Shown in pieces: positions 1 through 11,120 of a stretch of 64,000 nucleotides of DNA. Numbering within the stretch: the stretch's first letter is position 1; each line of letters starts with the position of its first letter. The stretch comes from Thermothelomyces thermophilus ATCC 42464 (taxonomy: Eukaryota; Ascomycota; Sordariomycetes; Sordariales; Chaetomiaceae): contig NC_016477.1 in NCBI RefSeq assembly GCF_000226095.1, positions 2,232,001 to 2,296,000 of the forward strand, given 5' to 3'. The notes under the pieces were generated by a model, which made no database searches, was not told where the DNA came from, and was given only the letters and a program-made list of their open reading frames with translations. Position numbers and translations under genes: made by a program.

Positions 1-899
1 AGTCGTTCCACGTAGGCTCGAACCATCTGAGTGCCTTACCCTCTAGTCTTATGGCTACGTAGAGGACTTTGGCTTTGTCATCCGGAAACTTGTCGTCATT
101 AAGCTAGAAGTAGGATCGGAGGTTTGTTAGGAATCCTACGAGATCCTCCTTGGTTCCTCTGTATTTGCCAGGTGGTTCGACCTTGATGCGCTTCGCTTTG
201 GCGCCCTCGAGTGCCTCGATTTTGGCGTAGGCCTTGTTGACTAACTTCTGCGAGTACTTTTCGCGGTTCTCGAGTTCCTTGATTCGAGCTTGAGCAGCCT
301 TGTCTCTCTGGTCCAACTCCTGAACCCGCTGCTGGAGTTGACCAAGCTAAGTGAGCAGCTGTTCGGCCATGACGTCGGTAGCCATGTCGATGTCGAGGTC
401 GAAGTCACCTCCGTTCTGAACCATGACAGAACAAAGGGAGTGGTAACAACGTGTAACGAACCCAACTCAGACTTCTTCTGAAAGGGTCCAGACGGAGGTA
501 GATTGAGCGGGACAAGCAGGCGGGTCGTCTAAGGGATTCGGTAAAGCCAAAGGGTTTACAACAACACTTAGAGTTGTCTCTCACAGTAATCAGCAATGCT
601 TGGTATAAGTACTGTGATTGTGATTGTTACCACTGGTGAACTCCCAGAGTCCACCATAACGAGTGACTAGCTAGCTATATATACACAATTGTCTGTCCTT
701 CTTCAATAGTTATCACCAGTACCACTTCTCCTTTCACTTCGTGATTCTGCGTTGTCGATGGTGACATGTTATTATCACTAGTGAAGACCTTAGTCTTGGC
801 GGTGATAATCTTCTGATTGGTCCGTCAAGTGATTGGCTGTCGGAATGTCCCGCGTCCTGGCTGCAGCCTGCCAGGCCGCCTATGTGCTTATTCGTGACA
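1..899 (-). mobile_element. 5' part of a Gypsy (Ty3)-type LTR retrotransposon fossil
   Basis: The element reads on the minus strand and runs off the left edge, so only its 5' end is visible. The outer 613-899 segment looks like the 5' LTR: in the element's direction it opens with TGTCACGAATAAG and closes with a CA end, about 287 bp. Inside it lies a leader and then a gag-like reading frame (roughly 430 down to 1). The translated stretch contains a coiled-coil-like heptad region and the motif KVEPPGKYRGT, which I recognise from gag proteins of fungal Gypsy elements. The visible part looks broken, with at least one interruption. The gag-like part is not strongly RIP-degraded, which suggests a moderately young copy. 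Confidence 0.6.
613..899 (-). repeat. Probable 5' LTR of the Gypsy-type element
   Basis: The segment has TG...CA ends in minus orientation and is followed immediately inside by a short sequence in the primer-binding position. The LTR at the other end lies outside the window, so the boundary is inferred from the terminal dinucleotides only. Confidence 0.5.
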
Positions 900-2251
900 G
901 GAACCTTAGAATATCTATTACAATAATTAGCAAACTATTAGACTAGTAATAGCTAAGAACGAACGTATTAATACTTACCTATAGTATATAGATATCTATA
1001 ATATATAGTTATACCAGGAAGCGGTAAAAGGAACATTTAAAGCTATATATCTACTAACTAGTTAAATACTAGTAAATAGGCTTACTAAACGACTTAGCTA
1101 GTAAGCCTTTAAGCGCTAGAGAGCTTTCCTTAATCTTTAAGATATTAGTTATAGGCTCGTATAACTAAGGGGTAGAAAATAAGTCAAATTCGCTAAATAA
1201 AATACTACTTAATACTCCCTATCTACTACTATTAGCTATCGCTAGGATTAATAGCCTTGCCCTTACCTTTATCCTAGCCAGGTAACGACATAGCGCCTAA
1301 CGCGTTATTAGACGCGCTAACGCGAGCATCACGAGCCTCCTTGATCTTGCCTAACTAGTAGAAGATATCGTATATAGAGTAGGCGATCTTCGTAAAACGC
1401 GCGAGTTTAGCTTTATCGAGCTCGTACTCCTTTATATTATCTATATTAGCGCGTTTTAGGTCACTCTAAAGAACTATACATAACTTCTTAAGATCCTATA
1501 TATAACTATTAGCGATTCGCTTATACGTTAGGGGTAGAGGGGTAGGGGACTTATAGAAGCCTTAGCTCTATCTAGTAAAGCCTTCGTCAAATCCTTTACT
1601 AACCTAATATAAGAAGCAGGACTACTATTATAGTCAGTATAAGTATTATAAAAGCTATTAGACATATAGGCAATTAGCGTATATCTCCTTACACTTATAG
1701 GAACTATAGGTATAATAGTAATAGCAAGAGCTAGCATTAGAATAATCACGACATTTGCCAAAAGAATATCCTACTAGAGCCAACTATATATACATTCCGT
1801 AGGGCACCTTACGAAGCTCGCTAGCTTCGATGTCGCTATCTTTAGTCAGCTCAAACGATCCTAACACGACTAGAACACTTACAGTTTAGAAGCTAGTTTA
1901 GAAGCTTTAGCGCGCTTACGCTTTCGAGGGGTTACGGGAGCAGGAGTCGACCTGCTAGTAGTTATAGTGTTCGCGACGGGCGTACCCGATAAGTCATCCG
2001 TTAATTTAAGCATAGGAGGTACCATCCTATTATTACTACGATTAAAACTAGTAATACTATCGCTATTACGGTTATAATAGCTGTATTTGATCTATAGCTT
2101 TAAAGGAATTGCTCTACTATACTCGACTCTTTTAGACTTCTAAATATAGAAGGCGGGCCCCCTAAAGGAGCTATCGAAGTAAGAGCGACAAAGGATATAA
2201 CACCAGGAACAGTATCACCACGAAAAACGACTATCGCCTTCAACTAGGGGG
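900..2251. repeat. RIP-degraded AT-rich repeat relic
   Basis: About 1.35 kb is dominated by TA-rich words, with CpA and TpG almost absent while CpG remains. That is the signature of heavy repeat-induced point mutation. Fragments of former coding sequence can be sensed on the minus strand (around 1290-1560 and 1870-2030, the latter rich in Pro/Thr and Arg/Lys), but the copy is broken many times and I cannot name its family. It is old relative to the neighbouring LTR pieces. Confidence 0.6.
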
Positions 2252-2463
2252 TGTGTCGGAAGCTGTAGAGCTTCCAAGCGTATTAGCCACGCGTTTGCCA
2301 CAGCTGTATGAGGCTGTTTAACGCATTGGCCAGTCCCTTTGTCTATAAATACTACTCGTTTTTGTCTCCTTTGTAGATAGCTTTAACAAGGCACTGTCTC
2401 CTTCGTATAGCCACCTACTGTAGACTGCTTTCAACGCTCCCGGAGCTTCCACTGCGTTCGGCA
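2252..2463 (+). repeat. Probable solo or 3' LTR, Copia-like
   Basis: A purine-rich tract (ACTAGGGGG) directly precedes TGTGTCGGAAG, the arrangement of a polypurine tract next to a 3' LTR. The segment contains a TATA-like TCTATAAATA near 2341 and ends in TTCGGCA. No second copy is visible in the window, so this is a tentative fossil LTR of about 210 bp. Confidence 0.4.
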
Positions 2464-2727
2464 AATAGGAAAGTCGGGGCAACAACTTCTCTAATATTCC
2501 CTAGCAGAGTACGGAGTACCATCCTTCAGAGCACCACTCTTCTTGAGCGATTTCGACTGATTTGTCTCGAACCCTTGGGCAGAATAGCCTAATCACCTCC
2601 GAACGGAAGCGCCGCCTGCCATCCTTCCGAGTCCCCTCTTCTCCCCCAAAGACAAAACAAACAACCACTTCCCCGCATCTAACCCCCCAGCCAGGCAATA
2701 GTCTCGTGGCTAAACCTCATTTACTCC

Positions 2728-3387
2728 TTAAGCCGATGCAGAACCGGAGCTGGAGTCACCGGCGTCGGCGGGATCGTCATCAGAACCAGTAGAGCCAGCA
2801 GAGCCAGAAGACCCGGACGCGGCAGCCGCAGCATCGTCAGCAGGGGTGGCGGCGGCCGCGAGGGCGACAGCGGCGGTGGTTTCGACGGTCCTGCTGGGCA
2901 CAACGGTCTGGGACCGCTCGAGACGGCCGTGGATGGCCATCAGGCGGTCCAGCTCGAAGCCCATGAAACGCGCGGTGAGGCGGACGCGCTTGGCGGCCTC
3001 GCGGAGCTCCTCGAGGTTGGGGTCCCGCAGGACGTCGTCGACGGTGGACTCGATCAGGTCGGCCTCTTGGTGGACCACGCGGATGTGGCCCCTCAGTCTC
3101 TCCGCTACCTCCGCGAAGGTGGCCCGATCGTGGACAATGGGGCGCTGCTGCTGCTGCTGTTGCTGCTGGTGCTGCTGGTGCTGGTGCTGCTGCTGTCGCC
3201 GCCGCGAGCGTTTTGATTAGTGCATGTCTTGGATGTGAGATGGGCAGCTGGGAAGCCTGTGAGGAAGAGGAATATGCCGAGGCAGGAGCTCAACTTGAGA
3301 GTAGCAGAGCGAGAAGAGTTGGCTGTGGGGAAGCCTTACCTCCTCGACAACGGAGCTTCTCACAGTCTCGGTTTGTCTACCGTCCAT
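2728..3387 (-). CDS. Hypothetical protein with polyQ/H tract and Ala/Ser-rich tail
   Basis: The gene model has two exons, 3387-3340 and 3192-2728, and encodes about 170 aa. The intron (147 nt) starts GTAAGG, carries a CACTAATC branch-like site and ends CGACAG; the join is phase 0. The protein opens MDGRQTETVRSS, then a Gln/His run (about residues 17-33), then a predicted helical region (RATFAEVAERLRGHI to FELDRLMAIHGRLE) and a low-complexity Ala/Ser/Gly/Asp tail. I do not recognise the family. The helical core with its regular leucines and charged residues suggests a small coiled-coil subunit of some complex, but that is a guess. The polyQ tract sits immediately after the acceptor, so CAG slippage could shift the acceptor used. 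It lies next to the repeat-rich left end. Confidence 0.6.
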
Positions 3388-5350
3388 CTTCCCCTTCTTG
3401 CGTTGATGCGTGTACGTTTATGGTATTCGTTGTAGAGGTGCTGAGATGATGATCTCTAACGCCTGTCACGCAGAGGACAGCGGATGAAGAGCCACTCTTT
3501 GGTGAGAATGATGAAAAGAGGTAGAGAACAACTGACTTCTTCGGGACCAGAAGCTCGCAGAGGGAAAATGACTCTGCTCCAAGCCCCGGTCAGTGCTTAG
3601 GAGTTGAGCGGAGCCATATGAGCGCCCATTGAGTCCAAAGATCAGACCGGTTGACGTGCTCTTTCCAACGGCCATGTCTCGGCGATCGATCTGAGAAAGG
3701 ATGGTGTCGATGAGCTACCTGGCGGAGCTAGACCCCGTAGGTGACGCTGCGAGCACCTGCGACACGACAAAGACGCACATTCAGAACGGCTTGAAAGTTC
3801 TCAACACCATTAGAGAAGTATACCGTGAAGCCCCTCGCGCGTCACGGGTGTCATTCGTTCTTACATTTTTGGTGGTGGATGGAGTTCATAAACGCCCTGG
3901 GGCTATAATTAGGTAACGCATTCTCACTTCTATGACCTCTCATCTCTGATGTCAGGGGACGGGTACAGTCTCGCAGTAACGAGAATCATTTGTCCAATCC
4001 TACCGACGACAGAATCGGGCCTGAACGCCTGGCCAATATGTAACGCAGTTTAAAGGAGAGGATGCAATCAGGCATTCTACGTCGTGAAAATTACCAGCGT
4101 GTGTCAGGGAGATGGGTTTCAAACTCATAAGCTGAATCACATGTGTCCTGGAGTCTATGCCAAAAACGTTTGTGGACTTGTGGCTGAGGGACGCCAGGTA
4201 TCTGGCACCAGCAAAGAGATTATACTCGTCAGAGAACAGAATAATACCGGTAATGGAGGCCAGTGACTTCGCGTGAGTCAATGCCTTAGGTTTTCCTGGA
4301 AGATGTCTGAAAACGGAAAGCAATCTGTGTGTGTGTGTTGAGAGAGATGCGATCGACAAATCTTGTCAGACCTAGGAAAGGTTCATTCGCCTGAATACAA
4401 AGGTGCAACCAGTGCTCAAAGAGGCATAACCTTTCGTGTGTCTTTTGTCTTCTCTGATAGGGATATTTGTCCCTCTATTGGGGAGAAGCTTCTAGGACGT
4501 CTCCAGGGGAACCACGGCCACCATGACCAGAAAGACCAAGATATCCTAGATGTCACCTAGGAAATCACGTAATGCATGGGTACTTCATATTGCGACTATT
4601 GACAGAGACCTGCCTCGGAAAGGGCAGGGAACCAACCTTGCCGAGGCCTTCGCTCCACATGAAGGAGTTCCTTCGCAGAACCTTGCCAAAATCCTGACCA
4701 GTCACATAGTACAATACCTAGTCTAACTTTGAATGATACAAATGAGAAACCAAGTTAGGGGAACAAGGTGGATTGAGGAGTGGTGACTGCGCAAAGGGAC
4801 GGGATGTTGTTAAAGAGATCACGTGGGTGGCTTACAGCTTTTGTGAAGAACGACTAAGGACCGCTCTGCCCAGAAAAATTGCTGGCCGCTAGTTAATAAC
4901 GCTTCCTTCCTGTCGGGTCAGCACGGCATCTCCGATTTCGGCCGTTCATACTATGATCCACCCTCCGTGAAGCACGCACAACGCGGAGTTGCCGTCTTAG
5001 TCACCAAGTCAAACTCCGGAGTTTGATCTGTCAGCGCTCAACTTCACACAGAGGAGTGTTTCTTTACTATTCAACAGTGGATAGCAGAATGGAAGCACAC
5101 ACTCGAGTCCAATAAACCATTTCCCTCCTTTTGCCTTTGTAGTAGGGCGCCAATTGGCCATCCCCTGGCCCCCCTCTCTTTTCTCTCATCGCCGGGCTTG
5201 GCGCTATTGTTTCCGCGCGGCCGACCGAACCGTGGGTGAGAGCCACTGTCCGTACCCCGTGCCGATAACCACGGCGGCCGTCCGGGACCTTTTTGGGCCT
5301 GTGCAATCTCCTTTTTCTCATCTCTCACCAGAGATTGGTGAAAGGTCAGA
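3388..5350. other. Intergenic, no supported gene
   Basis: About 2 kb between two genes. Several short open frames occur on both strands, but none shows a recognisable domain, splice pattern or codon bias. The right third is the likely promoter of the membrane-protein gene at 5351. Confidence 0.6.
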
Positions 5351-6388
5351 ATGAAGGACGGTGGAATCGGCGGGTTGGAGGCATCCAGAGAGCCTCCACC
5401 ATTGCAGCTCGACGGCGTCAAATCGTCGTCCAGATTGGCGGCAGCGACCCGGCCCATACCGACATCGACAATCGCTCCGGAGCCAAAAGCCGGCAGTACG
5501 CAAACTGAGAAATGGAACACCAAAAACCTCGCTCTGCGGCTCGGCGCCGACCTCATCAGCGCCGCCTCGGCTGCCGTGATGGTGGCTCCGATAATTTCCA
5601 TCATCGACCGGTACGGGAAATCCCCCTGCCACCCACCTCTCCTCCTCCTTCTCCTCCTCCTCCTCCTCCTCCTCCTAACTCTCTTGGCCAGGTCTATCAT
5701 GGAGAACGCCTCCGGCCGCCGCTCGCTGGCCCAGTCGATCAAGTCCTCCATTCAGGCGCTCCTCCGCACGCCGCAGCGCGTCGTCTTCTCCAAGCCCTTC
5801 GCCCTCATCTTCGCCCTCTACGGCGGAACCTACCTGACGGCCAACTCGCTCGACACGGCCACCTCGACGGTCCGCGCCCTGCCCGCGACCCACGTCAGCT
5901 CGGGCACGGCCAAGTTTGCCGCCTCCTCCGCCGCCAACATCGGCCTCTGCATCTACAAGGACCAGGTCTTTGTGCGCCTGTTCGGGCCCCCCGGCGCCGC
6001 CCCGCGCCCCGTCGCCCTCCCTAGCTACGCGCTCTTCGCCCTGCGCGACTGCATGACCATCTTTGCCTCCTTCAACGTGCCCCCGCTGCTGGGGCCCGTC
6101 CTGTCGCGGCGCGTCGGCGACGAGGTCCAGCGGTTCGTGTCGGGGCAGACGATGGCGCAGTTCGCCGCCCCCGCGACCCTGCAGCTCGTCAGCACCCCCG
6201 TCCACCTGTGGGGCCTGGACGTCTACAACCGGCCCGGCGCGACGAGCTGGCGGGATCGGTGGGCCGTGGTGCGCAAGAACTGGGCCGTCAGCACCGCCGC
6301 CAGGATATGCCGCATCGTGCCTGCTTTCGGGGTGGGTGGCGTGGTCAATTACAAGGTTAGGAGGGGCTTGATGGAGAGGCTGGTCTGA
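5351..6388 (+). CDS. Conserved multi-pass membrane protein, probably mitochondrial
   Basis: Two exons, 5351-5610 and 5692-6388, give 318 aa. The 81-nt intron starts GTACGG, is almost pure (CTC)n pyrimidine, has a CTAAC branch site and ends GGCCAG. Its length is divisible by three, so read-through would insert a Leu-rich stretch. The N-terminal ~55 residues are Pro/Ser-rich and basic, compatible with a mitochondrial presequence. Several hydrophobic segments follow (around SAASAAVMVAPIIS, FALIFALYGGTYLTA and YALFALRDCMTIFASF), and small residues repeat as in carrier-like or packing helices. The motifs GGTYLTANSLDT and LRDCMTIFASFN look family-specific. I cannot name a characterised member; fungal homologues tend to be annotated as orphan proteins. 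The second exon is very GC-rich. Confidence 0.8.
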   Translation: MKDGGIGGLEASREPPPLQLDGVKSSSRLAAATRPIPTSTIAPEPKAGSTQTEKWNTKNLALRLGADLISAASAAVMVAPIISIIDRYGKSPCHPPLLLLLLLLLLLLLTLLARSIMENASGRRSLAQSIKSSIQALLRTPQRVVFSKPFALIFALYGGTYLTANSLDTATSTVRALPATHVSSGTAKFAASSAANIGLCIYKDQVFVRLFGPPGAAPRPVALPSYALFALRDCMTIFASFNVPPLLGPVLSRRVGDEVQRFVSGQTMAQFAAPATLQLVSTPVHLWGLDVYNRPGATSWRDRWAVVRKNWAVSTAARICRIVPAFGVGGVVNYKVRRGLMERLV

Positions 6389-6734
6389 GCAGCCTCTCCA
6401 GCTCATGCTGGACTGGGTGTGTGTGCTTGCGTTTTATGCCCTGTATGGGTTTTTGTTTTCCCTTTCCCCTAAGCGAGCGCTTTGCGTTCTCCTCTCTGCT
6501 CTGATGATGATGAGATCCCGGGCTGCTGGCGGTCGGGTTACTGTCCAATGCGGCGAGGTATACTCTGGCGTTGATACCACGGGTTTAGATGGCAGCTTCT
6601 CATAGACTTATAGAGAGCGCTTGGGTAAATCGAAATGAGACACGTGAGCGGTTTCCCAGCACATCCCGTCAGGGGCCGTGAGGGTCTTGATGTCCACCGT
6701 CGTCTAAATTCTGCTTCTTTCCGTCCTGCCGCTA
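6389..6734. other. Convergent 3' intergenic region
   Basis: Short spacer between the membrane-protein gene and VPS36, which converge here. It must hold both 3' UTRs; no other feature is visible. Confidence 0.6.
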
Positions 6735-8835
6735 TTAAAGAAATCCCGCCTCCATCAACATCTTGACGAGCTTATCCGACTGCTCCTTTGCCGGGTCTTT
6801 ATAACTCTTCCCCTCGCCAGTGTCGATGAAGTTCTCCCAGAACTTCAGCCCTTCGATACCTTCCTCCCGGCATAGCACGCCCCTCTCCTCGGCCATCTCA
6901 AGCTCCTCCTCCGCAACACCGATACTCCACCCAAATCTCTCGGCCGCATCCCGCGCCGTGACGCCGCGCCCGAACCTCCGCCAATCCCATGGCACTTCCC
7001 GCTCGGGCGGAATCTCATGCAGATCCTTCAGCCAAGCCAACAGCGCCTTGATCGTGGTCTCGTCCGTCCGGTCGCGGCCCTGTACCACCTTGACGCCGGA
7101 CTTGAACGTCCTCAACCGTACCGGCAGGCCCAGCCTTTCCCACAGCGCCGCCGCCTTTTCGAAATCCGCGGGGCTCACCAGCTCCACCCCGCCACGCGCG
7201 CGGTTGAACATGGCCCACAGGTCGACGAGCGAGATGATCCCGCCGGCCTTCCTCAGCACCCCCCTCCGGTCGTCCGTAAGGAACTCGGCCAGAGTGCGCG
7301 CCAGCTCGGACAGGTACAGCGAGTCGCTCCCGCCCGCGCCGCTGCTGCTGCCGACGATGTCCTTGGTGGCCACCAGCCCGAGCTGGTTGACCGAGTCGGC
7401 CAGCAGCGCGTTCTCGCCCGCGCTGGAAGCGCCCTTTACCTGCCGCGCAAAGGACTCGGCCAGCGCGACGACCTCCTTAGCCGACGCCATGAGCGCCTCG
7501 AGATCCTCGAAGGCGGAGCCAATGACGAGCTCGTTGTTTTTGCGCACCGCTTGGCTGTGGTGCTCTAGGCCGGCGATGCCGCCTATCTTCGCGCGGGACT
7601 GCGACGTCGGGGTGGTGGTGGCCGGTGCGGATGTCGACGATCCGGTGCCGGGACCGTCGAGGGAGGACTCGCCCGGGCGAGGGGCTTTGGGGATGGGAGG
7701 GGCGCCTTGAAGGAGCCATTTGCGCTGGGTCATGGAGCTCTTGAGCCTCTCGTAAAAGATCTTCTCGCCTCCGCCGCGGAAGGATATTTTGATGCTTTCT
7801 GGGTTATCCGCGCCCGAGGCTAGGGGGCTGTGGGCATGGAGGACCGGGCCGGGTGACTCGGTGTGTGCTCGTGTCTGCGGCGCCAGCTCAGGAGGCAGGT
7901 CGTGAGAAATCAGGGCGGCGCCACAGATCTCGCATGATAGCAAAGACGGGTGATTTAGGAAAGTACACCGTGGGCATTGAAAGGATGCGTCCGGATCGGA
8001 GCTTTGAGGTGACGAATCTCGCGCCAGGTCAGGCCCGAGCGAGAGATCTGCCCCAGATTTTGGCCGGACTGGGAGCGGGGTCTGTAACGCTGGGCTGTTA
8101 GGCTGCCTACTGGTAGCGTTCGAAATTGCCGCCTTCAAAATATGTGTCAGGCTGGGCTTGATGCCACAGGCGAGACATGGCGGAAGAGGAGTGTGAACGT
8201 TGGCGGTCGTCGGATCAAAGTTGGACGGCACCGGGTTTGAGAAGCTACAGATGGTGCACACCCATGTTGCACTGCTTGCCGGGGCGGCATCAGCCTGCGA
8301 CACCCGGAATGAACCATCATGTTGCTGGGCAGGCGAGGATGTGCTGCTCCGCGAAGGCGCACCCGCAGCAACCGGGGACCGAGGTTGGAGCGAGGCGCGT
8401 TTCGTCGGCTTTGGGATCAAGGTGATCTTGGCCGAAGATTTGAGAAAGCCACCCTGGATAGAACGATAGAACGTCTCAGTATAAGGTCTTAATAACACGG
8501 AAGGGAACATGGATTGCTGGCGAAACATACGTAGAACTCAAACCGTTCCACGTCCTTGAGGTCGAGGGCGACGGAGTGCTTCCGCGGCTCGGCCTTGTCA
8601 ACGTAGCATATTCGATGAGACGTCAGGTATATCTGCCCATTTTGATGATTTGGTAGCTTGAACTTTCTGGAACAGCAACCTTGTTAGCGCCTGGGAACGG
8701 TATGTTTGGCAGCCGTGAGGTTGGGACTCACCCCTCATAGAGCCCCACGTTGTCTTGCACGAAGAGCAGGTCCTCGTCATCACTGACGAAGGTCGGACGC
8801 AACGCCCCGGTCAAGTCGATGTGTTTTAAAAACAT
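6735..8835 (-). CDS. VPS36: ESCRT-II subunit Vps36
   Basis: Three exons (8835-8732, 8666-8531, 8453-6735) encode 652 aa. Vps36 is the ESCRT-II subunit that binds ubiquitin and phosphoinositide at endosomes and sorts cargo into multivesicular bodies. The start MFLKHIDLTGAL and exon 2 (GQIYLTSHRICYVD) form the split GLUE/PH-like domain. Two NZF-type zinc fingers are inserted in it: CTIC...CLAC (Cys near residues 146, 149, 173, 176) and CPRC...CEIC (near 239, 242, 254, 257). This layout matches yeast Vps36 rather than animal EAP45, which lacks the fingers. The C-terminal third (from about residue 430) is the EAP30 winged-helix region, ending in a KLVKMLMEAGFL tail. Both introns have consensus ends and the phases close. 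It is divergent from the THP3-like gene across a 585-bp shared promoter. Confidence 0.93.
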
Positions 8836-9420
8836 CCGTCATCTGGGCGCAGGTTGTCTCGATGTCGCTGAGAGATATTTCAACTTGATGATGGCGGACG
8901 GGCCCGTCGCAGAGTGTTAGCTCTCCCTGCCTGCATCAGGAAGGCATGTCTGCACTCACTATTGATTATTGATTTGGGCTGATAACGTCAAGATCTCGGA
9001 TATACGGATTACTGGCTACGGATGTAGATATCCGTGTTCTGACCGGAAACCCGCTTTGCTGCAAGCATGTTCATCTCATTGCACATATCGGGGTTTACAA
9101 TCCGAACCTAGCAAGGGTACGGAGTGCTCGGAGAGTCCAAGTGGCGCAGCCTCAGCCCCCGCAGGGACTCCTTTTTCTTCGCAGCGCACAACACCTGTGG
9201 CCTTGCTTTTAGTCAACCCTGGCGCCGGGAGTCTCTCATTGCTTTCCGAACTTGCTTCCGAACTTCCTGTCACCGCTCACATCAACCAACCCTCATCAGT
9301 GACATCGACGCTCTTTGGCTTGTGCTGAGGACAAGTCCAACCCACACATGATCGATCGAAGTTCTTGATCAACAACGGCCTGGAAACACCATCACGCACG
9401 AATCGACGAAATCTGCCACC
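8836..9420. promoter_or_regulatory. Bidirectional promoter region VPS36 / THP3-like
   Basis: This 585-bp spacer separates two divergent start codons, so both promoters and 5' UTRs must lie here. No clear TATA box is seen. A TACGGAGT word, related to a motif recurring elsewhere in the window, is at 9118. Confidence 0.5.
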
Positions 9421-11120
9421 ATGATGCCGACGTGGCCCGCCGCTCCGCCTTCGGGCGCCCAGCCACCAGCTGGCTACACAGCTTCTTACTCTGGTAAGTT
9501 GAATCGGAATAGCCACCGTTGACTTTGTGATTGAACTTCCACACGCTGACCGGCTGTTTTAGCAGCTCCTGCCTACACCGCAGTACCAGTCCGGCAGTCA
9601 TTCGGCCAGTCATACTCTGCCCCACAATCCTCCTATCCGACCGCGCATACTTACGGCCCCCCCCATTCTCCCTCGCCGAGCGCAGCTAATAGTGCAACAA
9701 ACGTGAATACCCCGTCACCTGCAGCGCAGGACCAGACCAAGACGAAAATCGACTGGCCTGATTCGGTCCGCCGATATGTCCAGCGAGCCTTCATCCCTGC
9801 AAATCTAGATTCCAGTGTCTCACGCGCAGAAATGGAGGTCAAGTTGAAGGAGACAATAACTCAGGCCAACGAGAAGGGTGTCATGTACACCCTCGACTGG
9901 GACAAGATGCCGCTTCCGCAAGAAATGATCCGGGAAGAGCGGGCGAGAGCCTTACTTCCGCTCAATTCTAAACCACAAACCCAAGCCCCTACCCAGTCTA
10001 CCACTACCAAGAAGCGAAAGTCCTGGGATCTGACGGATTCGGAAACCCCGAATTCGCCCTCGGCGACGCCACCGCCTTGGCGGTCTGGGGCTGGTCGCCT
10101 TGAGGACCGCGTTAGCTTTTCATCTGACCGGCGCCTGACCAGTGAGGAGCTCCCCAAATCCAGTAAGTTCAACAGGGCGGACAAGCGCCAGAAGCGTCAG
10201 GAGGGGGAGTACACGACGTTCCGTGAGGAGACACCTCCGCCGAGCGACGGTCCTGTTGTTGGCACCTGCCAGGACTTAGAGAAACGCTACCTCCGTTTGA
10301 CCGCGGCTCCAAAACCTTCACAAGTTCGTCCCCCGCACATCCTGCGTCAGACTTTGGAGCTCCTCAAAAAGAGGTGGAAGAAGGATCAGAACTACTCGTA
10401 CATTTGCGACCAGTTCAAGTCCATGAGGCAAGATCTCACGGTTCAGCGTATCCGTGATGACTTCACAGTTGAGGTCTACGAGATCCATGCTCGCATTGCC
10501 TTGGAGAAGGGGGATCTTGGTGAGTATAATCAGTGCCAGAGTCAGCTCAAGGGGCTGTATAAGCTGGGTCTGAAGGGCAAGGCGAACGAGTTCAAGGCGT
10601 ACCGGATTTTGTATTACATTCACACAGCGAACCGAACGGAGCTGAATAACGCTCTGGCGGATCTAACTGCAGCAGAGAAGAAAGACAAGGCCATCAAGCA
10701 TGCTCTCGATGTGCGTTCCGCCCTCGCCTTGGGCAACTACCACCGGTTCTTCCAGCTCTACAACGATACGCCGAATATGGGCGCGTATCTCATGGATATG
10801 TTCGTCGGGCGGGAACGCCTCGCCGCTCTGTGTAACATCTGCAAAGCGTATGTTTCCCTGCCTCGCAACTCGGGCAGCCCAGACGGATTGCTAAACCCTG
10901 TCACAGGTACAAACCAGACGTGCCTCTGCGCTTCGTCACCGAAGAGCTCTACTTCGAGTCAGATGTTGAGGCAGCGCAGTTCATCCTCAATCATGACGGT
11001 CAGGACCTCCTCGAGGACCGGAACGGCACCATTGTCTTCCTGACTGGGAAGGCGGGCCCACGGTTCGAAGGGGCACGCGCCGAAGCCTTCTCCCGCGTGG
11101 ACATCAAAGGCCAGATATGA
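9421..11120 (+). CDS. THP3: SAC3/GANP-domain protein, THP3 / LENG8-like
   Basis: Three exons (9421-9493, 9563-10847, 10907-11120) encode 523 aa. The C-terminal half (about residue 260 on, starting near YLRLTAAPKPSQVRPP) is the SAC3/GANP fold seen in yeast Thp3 and human LENG8: repeated helices, HARIALEKGDLGEYNQCQ, and a winged-helix end (LRFVTEELYFESDVEAAQFI). Thp3 works with Csn12 in transcription elongation and mRNA maturation in the nucleus. The N-terminal third is low-complexity, rich in Pro, Ser, Tyr and Gln, with a basic KKRK stretch that could serve nuclear import. The first acceptor is a tandem TAGCAG, so transcripts may include or omit one Ala codon. Assignment rests on the domain; SAC3 itself is larger and differs in sequence. 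Confidence 0.85.

Noticed and set aside
4000-4359. 119-codon minus-strand frame
   Set aside because: Average composition, no hydrophobic or domain pattern; isolated in noncoding DNA.
5675-6406. 243-codon minus-strand frame opposite the membrane-protein gene
   Set aside because: Gly/Arg/Asp-rich shadow of a GC-rich exon.
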